Positions 11,970 through 21,257 of a DNA stretch of 64,000 bases are shown piece by piece. Under the pieces are notes generated by a model. That model was not told the DNA's origin. It ran no database searches and saw only the letters and a program-made list of their open reading frames with translations. This DNA is from Orobanche coerulescens. Taxonomy: Eukaryota; Streptophyta; Magnoliopsida; Lamiales; Orobanchaceae. Location: NCBI GenBank assembly GCA_033398695.1, contig CM065804.1, positions 12,757,001 to 12,821,000 on the forward strand. The letters run 5' to 3'. The translations under genes were made by a program, and so were the position numbers. The first letter of the stretch is position 1. Each line of letters begins with the position of its first letter.

Positions 11970-12058
11970 AATCACGCACTACGTAACATTTACCTAGTAT
12001 TTTATCCGGGATCTGGAAAGCCGATTAGGGTTAGCAAAGGGAAATTGGAATACGGACG
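11970..12058 (+). other. Possible non-coding first exon of the DUF3615-like gene
   Basis: A plausible donor GGACG|GTAATGG at 12058/12059 could splice to the acceptor TTTCACAG at 12280, giving a 222-base intron with a long T-run. The exon's 5' limit is not visible. No TATA box is evident in the short gap after the copia element, so the promoter could lie partly in the copia LTR. This is inference only. Confidence 0.25.
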
Positions 12059-12280
12059 GTAATGGCAGTTTTCTTTCTTCTACTGTGGGAATAAAAAAAA
12101 TCTCTACTCTCTTTATTAACTTCATTTATTTATATTTTCAGCTGGTTTATTTGCTCAATTGAGTCCATATTTGAAAGAGTAAATTCGTTAGTTTTTTTTT
12201 TTTTTTTGCTGGATTTTTATTTAGGGTTTTTAATTTGGTCTTGATATTGGCTCATGAATATTTGTATTCACATTTCACAG

Positions 12281-12562
12281 CAGAAGATCAAGAAGGAGAG
12301 GAAGAAGATGAAGAGAGCATCTACTGCTTCTTGTTCGCTGGAATCAACTGAGAACATCGAAAATTTGAAGCTCTGGTAAATTTTTATTTGTAGTTTTTTT
12401 AGCCTTTTATGTTATTCTGGCTTTTATTTTTTGTATTCTCAATTACTCTTTTTACTCCCAATGTAATTGGAAAAACCGTCAGTCGAAATCCACAGACAAC
12501 TTTTCATGGGATTGTCCTGATGATATCGAGTCTCCTCGCCAAATACTGGAGGAAGAAGACAA
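12281..12562 (+). CDS. Upstream exons of DUF3615-like gene (two exons)
   Basis: The first exon (12281-12375) follows the acceptor TTTCACAG. It encodes a strongly basic stretch with an in-frame ATG at 12308 and then an acidic tail (ESTENIENLKL) before the donor CTG|GTAAAT. The second exon runs from about 12468 to 12562 and reads KSTDNFSWDCPDD and ILEEED before the donor GACAA|GTACGT. The phase left at 12562 (two bases) matches the one base supplied by the acceptor at 19956, which supports joining to the DUF3615 exons. The acceptor of the second exon is unclear: the nearest AG (12481-12482) would shift the frame, so it may be mutated. I do not recognise this part of the protein. It could also be a decayed gene. 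Confidence 0.45.
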
Positions 12563-13802
12563 GTACGTATCCTGGGTTACCTCCTTTCTCCATCATATCA
12601 TCATATCCCATTTGTTTGTTTAAATCTGTCTAAATGAATGGATAAACGTGCACAAATTATGGGTGTATATAATTTTATTTATAGTAATCAGTTTATGTTT
12701 GATTGTGTGGACTCCAATAAGTGATTAAAGGAAGAGAATTAGGTCTCTTATAATTTAGACTATGGTTAGATAACCTTTTTCGCTTGTGTGTGGGGACTGG
12801 GAATCCTTGTGATGTCATGTTTGACATTTGAATAACCTTGTACTATACCCAACCTCCCAAAGGCATCGGAAGTTGGCACTCCAGTCCCATGAGCCTGGAC
12901 AGATATTACATACTCACGAGACTCTTCATTGAGGCGATTGAAGCTCATGGTTACCCGTGGCACTAATTAATATGCCTAAGATGAAAGGAACCCAGAGTTA
13001 AAAATTTAAAAGTTTAAAGCATTGGAGAACTTATGAGATACTTAGTCGTGTATCTGTAGGCACCTCAAAAATCATTAACGAGCGATGAGTAATCTAATTG
13101 ACAGTTTTTTGTTTGTTTGTCTCTGCTAATATTACCTAAAAATATCAATTATTATGGGTCTTATCCTCCAATTGGGTCATCGAATATCCCTTTGCTTAAA
13201 GTTATTTATCCTTCTTATTCTTCGTGACCTACAAAACAATCATTTCTTACATAAATTTGTTGCTGTGGACGAGCATGCCTCCTTTGTGGGCAAATGTCCT
13301 ATAGGCTAAGTTGGCTTGTCACTGATGATCTTGTATATGTAAGCAAGAAAGCTTTGTAGCTCATGTCCTCCTCTTTACATGATACCTTGCCCTTACTCTT
13401 GATTGAATGGTTGCTTTTGAAAGAAAATCATGCGAAAAAGCCTATATTGAAAACTATGGTGATTTTAGTTATATGGATCTTATATTGTTATACGTCATGT
13501 AGTGGTAACTTGGACATACATTAGTAGGTAGAGCTGTTCATCGCATTATGCATGATACATGATGGCCATGGGGCCTAGAATGTACCACAAGTGTTCCTCC
13601 ATGCCCTTACATGTGCCCTATGAAGCAGGGACGCGATACACAATATGCTATACGATATGATACCAACATCATGTTCATTTTTTTCTGAAATGTAGGATAC
13701 ACAACGTGGAGGATATGTTCTATGTAAATAAAATTATATATGCCAAATAAATATTATAGATGTGTATGAATATAAAAGTAAAAGAGATTGATAAGCATAC
13801 AC

Positions 13803-14738
13803 CAATGTTTTAGAAAATGAGACTCATACGAGTCGACTCGCGGGTTGAGGCGGGGCGTAAGAGAAACATCTTGAATCGAACGAGTCAGCTGAAAAGATAG
13901 AAATTTATGAGTCTTGAGTATGAGGCACACGAGTCTACTCTCGGTTACGAGTCGACTCCTATGAGGCAGACGAGTTAGACATCTCTCACAAATTTTGAAC
14001 ACGATAGTTTTGTCCAAGTCCTCCATAGAGATGATTGAAGAACAATTTGATTTTTAGATATGTATGTGAGAGTGAATGAGAGAGAGATTTTTTTGTGTGT
14101 GGGAGAAAGAAAGAGATGTAACTATATGTTGCAGAAGGGGCAGCCGTTGGAAAATCATTCACAATTTAGGGTTTTCAGCCGCTTTAATCTCAACTACTTA
14201 GTTTGATGGTTTTATTTAATTATAATTTATTAGCTTCTGCCTTGATTGCCTAATATTATTTAATTAGGCTTTCTATTTGTTTTTCAAACCTATAAAAGTT
14301 AACAACTAAACTACAAGTAAACAATTTAACTATGAAATAGAAAATTAAATATAATATGAAAGTGTAATATTATATTATGTTACGAACATTTAAATGAAAT
14401 AAAAACCTAGATAACTAAAAAACTTTTTTCTAAGTTACAAGGTACCGGACATCATAAATTTCTTGTAACTTCTATTAATTAATATTATTAATTGTTATAT
14501 CATATTAATTTGTTTTTTGTTTATGTAGGTGTTTGATGGATGAATTATGGGATTATCATGGTGTTTTTATTCTAGTTTGTGTTGAACTATTACTATTATG
14601 GTTGAACATTGTGTTGGTTTATTATATTAATTTTTTTGTCAAAAAAGTTGTGGCTTACGCCTCGTTCCGTCTCGAGTCGTAGCCTCGCCTCATACAAGCA
14701 AAACGCCTCGAACATGCGTCGCGAATTTTAAAACATTG
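13803..14738. mobile_element. hAT-like MITE with CAATGTTTTA termini
   Basis: The ends CAATGTTTTAGAAAA and TTTTAAAACATTG are inverted. Flanks GCATACAC (13795-13802) and ACATACAT (14739-14746) look like a worn 8-bp duplication. The outer parts carry GAGTCGACTCG and CGCCTCG motifs and the centre is AT-rich. It has no coding capacity. Confidence 0.7.
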
Positions 14739-15249
14739 ACATACATAAAGTCAAATCATAATTAATGTCGCCTCTTAAAATGTTCAACATAATACTAAAA
14801 GAAACAAAACCACTAAGTCGAACTAACATTAACTGACTCATCCATTACATCTTCAAAGACCACAGATTCTAACTCCGACTCATTATGAGAGAGAGTTGCC
14901 ATTTGAAGCTTACCGACATCTTCAAGATTGTCAAAAGAATCACCCGCAATATACCAATAATTGGTATCTCCCGCTGTGTAGGTCGAGTCCTTGAAAATAG
15001 TCGAAGATTAGTATGAATGAACACCAAGTCCTCACCATGTTTTTGTGTCGATCTATTTCTTCTCTCCGAATTTACAAAAAATGAGTAAGTGCTCCAATCT
15101 CTCTTCGAACAAGATGAGGATGAAAGTTTCACAAGAATCCTTGATGCAAATCTTTTGAAGCATAGGTGCACTAGAGTCATAAAGAAGCCACCAATTTGGG
15201 GACCCATCATATACCAAATCTAGTACGCTCCTCCAAATCAGGAAAATTC

Positions 15250-15674
15250 TGTAGGTCACAAGTCGTCAGGAATAAGTCTAGAGGGGGTGAATAGACTTAT
15301 TGAAACTCTTTTTCTAAGAAGGAATTAAGAAGTTTCTCAGATGACTTAGAGTCGTCTGTTGATAATATAAGTGCGGAAGTCAGCTGATGATGAATACACA
15401 AATATGAACAATGAAACCTTAAGTATGAATGCAACAGTTAAGTATAATGCTAAAAACAGTAAAGTACGCAGGCGATTTATAGTGGTCTCAGAGGTGGGGT
15501 AATCCTCTATTAATCCACTTTTCTCCAAACCAGTTGGAGATGAATCCACTATAATTTTCAACCAGTGATAAATATTACAGTGATTCTATAACTTAGAAAC
15601 AACAACTTGCAACCAGTGGAAATCCTGTCGTTGCAACTTCTTTCTGACTGTCTAGCACCACTCGATCTCCAAAT
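15250..15674 (-). repeat. Left inverted arm (LTR U5-like)
   Basis: It is the reverse complement of 16633-17056 over about 425 bases with limited divergence. For example, both arms carry AATAGACTTATTGAAACTCT and the CCAACTGGTTTGGAGAA segment in opposite orientation. The transcript of the two arms could form a long hairpin with a loop of about 950 bases. Confidence 0.9.
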
Positions 15675-16632
15675 GAGTATCTTCTATAGGCCATTTAAGT
15701 TAGGCTTAAAATCGGCTAAGTACAAAAATACAGATAAGTAAATCAGAGAAGTTTTAGTCAAACAGATACATCAGAGGTTTGACCAAACACTGCAGAATGT
15801 CGAGTCACAGTCAAGTGAAAATCAGTGAAGATCTGGTCAACAAATTTTATCAGAGAAGTTTGACCAGACTGCAGTCAAGTGATCAGACGGAGCCCAAGTC
15901 ATCTGAAGTTTGACCATCAGATCAGTCAAGTTCATCAGGTCAGAAGACTTCAGATAAGACTTCAGATAAGTCGTCAGATCAGGGAAGTCTCGTCAGGACA
16001 TCAGAGATGTTGTCATCAGAGAAGTCCGATGACAGAGAAGTTTGACTGCATATCAGACAAATTGACTTAAAAAGATCAGATAAATCATCAGCTAAGTAAA
16101 CCTATGCACGCCAGCATGCCTTGAAAAATCAATATTTACGGAAAGTCACATCCGGGCGATAAGGGACAGATTGGAGAGATTCCCGGAAGGATATGAATTA
16201 AATAAATCATCCAGACCCACCTCTGAAGACTTTAATCATATTAAAATCAAAAGATTCGGCGCTTCAACGTGCAAGTCTTTACAACGGTCGGAAATGGATT
16301 AAAATAAGGGAATCCAGCCTTGCAACGTTCAGAAAGAAAAACAAAGAAGTCTATTTCTCCAACGGACGGATTTGTTACAGATTTGCAACGGCTATGAAGG
16401 AAGCTCAAAAATCTACATCTATAAATATCTGAAGATTTGAAGTTGAGCTATACGGTGCGAACTATACTCTCAAGCAATCAAGCGATCAAGAAACCTATAA
16501 CATCGTAAAGAGCGGCATTCTTAGTTCATATACGAAGAAAGCTCTTAGTTGGAGAAGACAAAACACTCGTCTTAAAATCTGAGTACGGGGTACTTCACTG
16601 GTTGAAGTTACGTGACTGATAGACATCCAAGG

Positions 16633-17056
16633 ATTTGGAGATCGAGTGGTGCTAGACAGTCAGAAAGGAGTTGCAACGACAGGATTTCCACTGGTTGGAA
16701 GTTGTTGTAGCTAAGTTGTAGAATCACTGGTTGAAAATTATAGTGGATTCATCTCCAACTGGTTTGGAGAAAAGTAGATTAGTAGAGGATTATCCCACCT
16801 CTGAGACCACTATAAATTGCCTGCGTACTTTACTGTTTTTAGCATCATACTTAACTGTTGCATTCATACTTAGTGTTTCATTGTTCATATTTGTGTATTC
16901 GTCATCAGCTGACTGCCGCACTTATATTATCAACAGACGACTCTAAGTCATCTGTACCATCAGCTGAGAAACTTCTTTAATTTCTTCTGGGAAAAAGAGT
17001 TTCAATAAGTCTATTCACCCCCCTCTAGACTTATTTCTGACGACTTGTGATCTACA
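16633..17056 (+). repeat. Right arm: LTR U5 end next to primer site
   Basis: It ends GATCTACA at 17056 and is followed by TGGTATCGGAGC at 17059-17070. That site differs by one base from the plant initiator-Met primer site TGGTATCAGAGC. This identifies the arm as the 3' part of an LTR in plus orientation. The TATA box at 16419 belongs to the same LTR. Confidence 0.8.
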
Positions 17057-17270
17057 AGTGGTATCGGAGCGAGGCGCGGGTTCGAGTCTTCTGGAATATG
17101 CTGGGGGGGGGGGGGATTGTTGGGAATGCTTTGCATCCAGAACGTCACTGGTCGGGCTTAACACCCCGACCCGCGGCACCCTAGTGGTGCAGCCTCTCAT
17201 GTCCGCCTGTCGCTTAGTACGGGGCTCTGCGCTGCCACTAGAAAATGCTTAAATGAATTGATTTGGACTA

Positions 17271-17390
17271 CTCATACCAACAAGATACATCTTCTTTTCT
17301 GGTAGCCATCTCATAGAAACTCCAAAGTTAAGCGTGCTTGCCTGGAGTAGTTATGGGATTGGTGACCCCCGGGAAGTTTCTGAGGTGCGC
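17271..17390 (+). repeat. 5S rRNA-like segment of Cassandra type
   Basis: The segment reads CTCATACCAACAAGATACAT, then AACTCCAAAGTTAAGCGTGC, then GGGATTGGTGACCCCCGGGA. These match the plant 5S rRNA order (ATACCA, AACTCC.CAGTTAAGCGTGC, GGATGGGTGACC..CTGGGAAG). The following GTGAGTGAGGACAAAGCGCG fits Cassandra TRIM LTRs as I recall them. The segment diverges from functional 5S in the middle and first third. It is transposon-borne, not a working 5S gene. Confidence 0.75.
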
Positions 17391-17729
17391 GTGAGTGAGG
17401 ACAAAGCGCGCTAGAAAAGACTCAGTGTTGGTACAGTGAGGATAGTCTTCATCATTTTCAGGGACCTACAAATTCATCTCATATACAAAGTGTAGTACGC
17501 TCCTCCACATCAGGGAAATTCATCTCAAGCACTTCATTCTTCCACTTGATATTTTTTCATCCGCTTGGAGAGGAACTAGATGGGGGTCCCTTGAAGCCAC
17601 TCTTTATTGTATATTTAGGAGTCGGACGTGCCAAGCAGTGAAGTGGGGTGTTATTCTTGTCCCACCGTGACAAGAGTATCTCTCACCACTTCATAAAATG
17701 CAGAGAAGTCTATTGCCTTTACAGTGAAG

Positions 17730-18135
17730 CATAGTTGTTAAAGGCACGACTCATGCGCAAGGCGCGTAGAAAAAAAGGCAAGTTGCCTTTTAAGCCCAAA
17801 GGTTGACGACCTTAGTCAGGCACGCTTGGAAGCGCCTCAGTGCGCCCTTTTGCTGCGCCTCAGGTGAGCCTTTGCATTATGACTCTTTTTTATTTTTTCT
17901 TTGTTTTTTTAGAATACTTTAAAAGTTAGTTTTCTTGTTCTTTCACTTTAATTTTGTTAATTATTAAGTTTTTTTATGGACAGCTATATTTTTTTTGTCA
18001 TTATGTTTCTATAAATTTTACAATTTAATTTAATTTATTTTTTAGTTTTTATGCGCCTACCTCTTTCAGGCGCGCACCTCTCCTTGCGCCTCAGGCGATG
18101 GGAGCCTGTATCGCCTTTTGCCTTTAACAACTATG
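17730..18135. mobile_element. hAT-like MITE with CATAGTTGTTAAAGGC termini
   Basis: It has a 16-bp terminal inverted repeat, CATAGTTGTTAAAGGC and GCCTTTAACAACTATG. It is flanked by CAGTGAAG (17722-17729) and CAGTGACG (18136-18143), an 8-bp target duplication with one mismatch. GC-rich arms (GCGCCTCAGGCG-like) enclose a T-rich centre. It sits inside the hAT pseudogene. Confidence 0.88.
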
Positions 18136-19074
18136 CAGTGACGTGGGCTGTTTTCTTGTCCCATCGTGACACGAGTATCTCCCACCATTTCATAAAATGG
18201 AGAGAAGTCTATTTTCCATAACTTTCATGTTTAAAAATGGCTTTCCTCACTTCTTCAATTGTCGCCGCCCACATGCCATACACCAAGTGGAGGCAAGGGT
18301 TGTTGGTATCGCAACAGACGGAGCATATCATATATTGTTGCCGCAAAAGATAGAACAAAATCGACTTTATCCCACCAATCATCATTCACTACTTTCTCTT
18401 TCACAAACCTTGCTTTCCTTGGCTGTCCTCTTCATAGAGAGCCCACTCATCGCCATTGTTTGGAGGCCCCTTTTGTCAACTTAATCCTTTTCAACATCAC
18501 AATCATTAAAGCAAGTCTTGTTTCCGCCACCCATAACAATCTAAATGGAACAAACTCATTAAACGTTGACAGTCTTATCTGATGATTCATAATGATCTTT
18601 TAATTTGAATGACATCCCCCCAACTTTTTTTATCCAATTTTAAGCGGATTAGGTATCTTCATTGCTCGTTTTTTTTGGGTGCACATGTTCTTCAAAGCAA
18701 GGTTCAGTGAAATTTCGATTCAATTATTTTCTCTGCGGCCTTGAAATTGTTGACGTTATTGGTGATGACTTGCACTAGCTTTTCACTTCTAGTCTCTTGC
18801 AAAACTCGATTCAACCAGTTAACAATAAAATTGGCTATCTTTTCTTTCCCCTAAACAATTTATCGCCTTAATAAATATAGGTTGCCCATCCGTAATAGTA
18901 GTGAAGTGGGTCTTGAGATGCCAATGTGGTTGGTACTTGAAGCCCTTCATACTAGAGTTTGTAGTTCACATGGAGTTGATAATGTTTTTTTGTTATTTTT
19001 ACGTGATAAAAGCACTTGGTTTATTTTTTTCCCTGATCCGTTATGTTTCTTTTTAAGATTCTTTGCCTAACCAT

Positions 19075-19755
19075 CATGGTTGTCACGGTGGCCTGTCAAG
19101 TCGCGGCGCCATCAGACTGCCTGGACCACTAGTCGACTAGGCGCCCGCCTAGGCGACATCCAGGCGACCAGTTTTATATATATAATATATAGTATATACT
19201 CCCTCCGTCTTGCTCAAAGCTTTACCCCTTTTTTATGTACCTTTAGAAAATTTACATTCATCACCTTTACACAATCAAATCAAACAACCACCTTTTACTT
19301 TTTAATCTCCACCGCACAGTCACTATCAATACTTTTTACTTTTTAATCTCCACCACACATTTATCATCATTACTTACACCATTCATTACCTAAAATACAC
19401 CAAATATACATCCTCTAGAGGGAGTAATATATAATATATGAATTATTCTTAAAACATGATAAGTTGGAGACTTGGAGCTGAAGCAGTCGAGTCGACTGGA
19501 CAATAGATATATGATTTTTTGTGTCTGACTTCTGCTTAGGGTTAAAAACAAACAGGCTAACGCGGGTCGAATCATCGGTTTGTCGACCCAGGCGTCGACT
19601 ATTACGTCTAGGCGACGTCTAGGCGCCCCTCGACGACGACTAAGCGCACCTCGGCAACGCCTGGGCGAGACCACCAGGCCAGGCGGTCCCCCGAAAACCG
19701 CCTGGACGCCTAGGTGGCGACTAGGCTTCGCCTAGGCGACGCCTTAACAACAATG
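19075..19755. mobile_element. hAT-like MITE with perfect 8-bp duplication
   Basis: It is flanked by CTAACCAT at 19067-19074 and 19756-19763. The ends are CATGGTTGTCACGG and the complement of CATTGTTGTTAAGGCG, related to the MITE at 17730. The arms are full of CGCCTAGGCGAC motifs. A Stowaway MITE is nested inside at 19199-19424. Confidence 0.88.
19199..19424. mobile_element. Stowaway MITE (Tc1/mariner)
   Basis: It starts CTCCCTCCGTC and ends AGAGGGAG, flanked by TA on both sides (19197-19198, 19425-19426). The interior resembles plant Stowaway elements (TCACCTTTACACAATC, TTTTTAATCTCCACC repeated). It is nested in the hAT-like MITE. Confidence 0.88.
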
Positions 19756-19956
19756 CTAACCATAACTGTACGCTTTTTGTTTTTTGGTACTCTTCAAAAT
19801 TTAGCACAATCCGTGTGGGATATGACCACCTCCCCCAACAACAACAACACCAAAAAAAAGAGTTAAGAGTAAGAAGAATACTGATGTATAGTTCTATTTA
19901 GAAACTAATCTTGCCCTATTTACAATTTCGTACTATATATTCAACTCCTGATCAAG

Positions 19957-21257
19957 TTATCCCGAAATCGGCGACATGGAAGGCCTTCATCGTCAAAGTG
20001 TCGCATCTGCTGAAGAGGCATTAAAATTCTACAACAAGAAAAATGTATGTATCTGTTTTATTTACCAGTTGTTCTAGTGTCATTCATTTGTTGCTTGTCA
20101 ATGTTTCCTCACTTGTCCATTTATAATTTGCAGCATACCAACTACGAGCTTGTATCTGCATTGAGTAGTAATGCCGGTTTATACGATAGAATCTGGGTCC
20201 ACTGTAACTTCGAGGCTAAGCCAAAAATGACTCCCACTGGATCTGGGGATTCTTCCACCAAGCTCTTCTTTGCCGAGCTTATAGATCCTCCAGATACATC
20301 GCTTTCTCTTTCTCCGACAGTTAACTGTCGTATCTTAAGAGGTAAAAAGGGCCCTCCTAGAGTATTCCCTTTTGTGTTGTCTTCAATATGGTGTTCTGTT
20401 CATCATCAACAACACCTTAATCCCAACTATGTTGGGGTCGGTGGCATGAAGATTATAGTGTCGTTTAATTGTCTAAAATTAGTTAACACCATAACTCATG
20501 CAAATAACAAAGTGGCAAAGTTTTATGCCGGATGCCCTTCCTGTCGCAACCTTCATATGAAGGAGAAATAGAACGAAATTCCAAAACCGTCAACATCATA
20601 GGTTTTTCCATTTATATGGAAAATATCATGAGACGGCGATGAGTTTGAGATAATTGCTATTGTCATGTCACAAGACGTGATTGATATTGTAAAATCAACA
20701 CATACATCATGGAACATGATGTATTTTAATTATGGTGTTCTGTTAAAATATATTTTAATTATACCTAATTTCCAAATAATCTTAGTGTCCAGATCCATTT
20801 TTGGGAAGATGGGGTGGGTATCCCGTGTCATGTCCGTTTTGGAAGTATACAGCGTGTGTCAAGTGTCTTGTCGCTCATGCAGGTTTCAAGGGGTTAATTT
20901 TGTGAAGTAGTGTATTTGAAATGAGTAAATGACATGAATTCCCCGATCAGCATGCCTTGTTTATTGCTTTCGGGTCCATGTTGGCATGCTGCATCATGCA
21001 CTCAGATCCATGATATAACAATTCGTTTGGAGAGGGCTAGCATGCGAACAATTGAGACCTTGGACAAACAATAACCGCTTCCAAACATTTAATGGATTTG
21101 AATTTTTCACAGCATGTTTTTTTTTTCCTCAGGTAGGAAACATGGCGACTGTGACTCATGTGGTGGTACAATCAAACATCCATCCCATGGATTTCGTATG
21201 GGCCGTAAACAGTACCGGCCCTATGCTTTACGTTCCCGCTTGAATGGTGATTACTGA
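19957..21257 (+). CDS. DUF3615-like protein, three conserved exons
   Basis: Three exons splice with consistent phase: 19957-20044 (donor AAT|GTATGT), 20134-20341 (acceptor TTTGCAG, donor GAG|GTAAAA) and 21133-21257 (acceptor CCTCAG), ending in TGA at 21255-21257. From the ATG at 19976 the product would be 133 residues. Motifs in order are SAEEALKFYNKKN, then SNAGLYDRIWVHCNF, then KLFFAELIDPP, a cysteine (VNC), and GDCDSCGGTIKHPSHGFRMG. These match the plant DUF3615 pattern: an amphipathic start, a WVH.NF strand, a KLFFAEL strand and a C..C...HP..G.F..G end. The function is unknown. All reading frames and splice signals are intact, which argues for a real gene. The protein probably extends upstream through the phase-matched exons at 12281-12562. 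The 791-base last intron holds a plant-repeat-like stretch (CCCAACTATGTTGGGGTCGG). Confidence 0.7.

Larger units (their letters stand above)
15250..17470 (+). mobile_element. Composite fold-back LTR/TRIM-like insertion with 5S segment
   Basis: This 2221-base insertion is bounded by the direct duplication AATTC (15245-15249 and 17471-17475). Its termini are inverted: TGTAGGTC at the start and GACCTACA at the end. From left to right it holds an inverted U5-like arm (15250-15674), a U3-like region with many TCATCAGA-type motifs and a TATA box CTATAAATAT (16419-16428), a direct U5 arm (16633-17056), a TGGTATCGGAGC primer site (17059-17070), a run of 13 G (17103-17115), and a Cassandra-like 5S-bearing segment ending ACA at 17470. 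There is no protein-coding gene; the two mirror 71-residue frames arise from the arms. A normal element would have direct LTRs, so this looks like a rearranged or hybrid copy that integrated as a unit. Confidence 0.75.
14850..19065 (-). pseudogene. Decayed hAT transposase, interrupted by insertions
   Basis: Minus-strand translation gives, in family order, a core piece LVQVITNNVNNFKAAEKII (about 18782-18723), a middle part with WVAETRLALMIVMLKRI and then AATIYDMLRLLRYQQPL (about 18540-18300), SRWDKK (about 18160), and the C-terminal dimerisation region SPNWWLLYDSSAPMLQKIC (15202-15146). The last fits the hAT hallmark WW..YG...P.LQ. Stops and frame shifts are frequent. A MITE (17730-18135) and the composite insertion (15250-17470) break it. 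Two local duplications are visible: about 80 bases at 17636-17716 against 18135-18213, and about 47 bases at 15205-15249 against 17478-17521. No BED zinc-finger region is visible. The original element's termini are not identified. Confidence 0.75.
12563..19956 (+). other. Large transposon-filled intron
   Basis: The proposed 7.4-kb intron starts with GTACGT and ends with TCAAG before 19957. It contains a decayed hAT transposase on the opposite strand, three hAT-like MITEs, a Stowaway and a composite LTR-type insertion. I see nothing recognisable in 12640-13800 or 19764-19956. Splicing is predicted from phase and consensus only. Confidence 0.4.

Noticed and set aside
15346..16946. Pair of near-identical 71-residue proteins on opposite strands
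   Set aside because: They are the two inverted LTR arms read in mirror frames, without coding signals.
17059..17090. tRNA-derived SINE promoter (GTGGTATCGGAGC plus GGTTCGAGTC)
   Set aside because: The first part is best explained as a primer-binding site after an LTR end. No A/B-box spacing or SINE tail is visible.
17015..17252. Short frames around the G13 run
   Set aside because: They span the primer site and homopolymer of the composite insertion, with no conserved residues.
17271..17390. Functional 5S rRNA gene
   Set aside because: The 5' third and middle do not match 5S. The flanks match Cassandra-type sequence and the whole lies inside a transposon insertion.
20047..20571. 174-residue open frame
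   Set aside because: It begins in intron sequence, covers the real exon 20134-20341 and then reads through the donor at 20342 into the intron. The spliced model explains the conserved residues.
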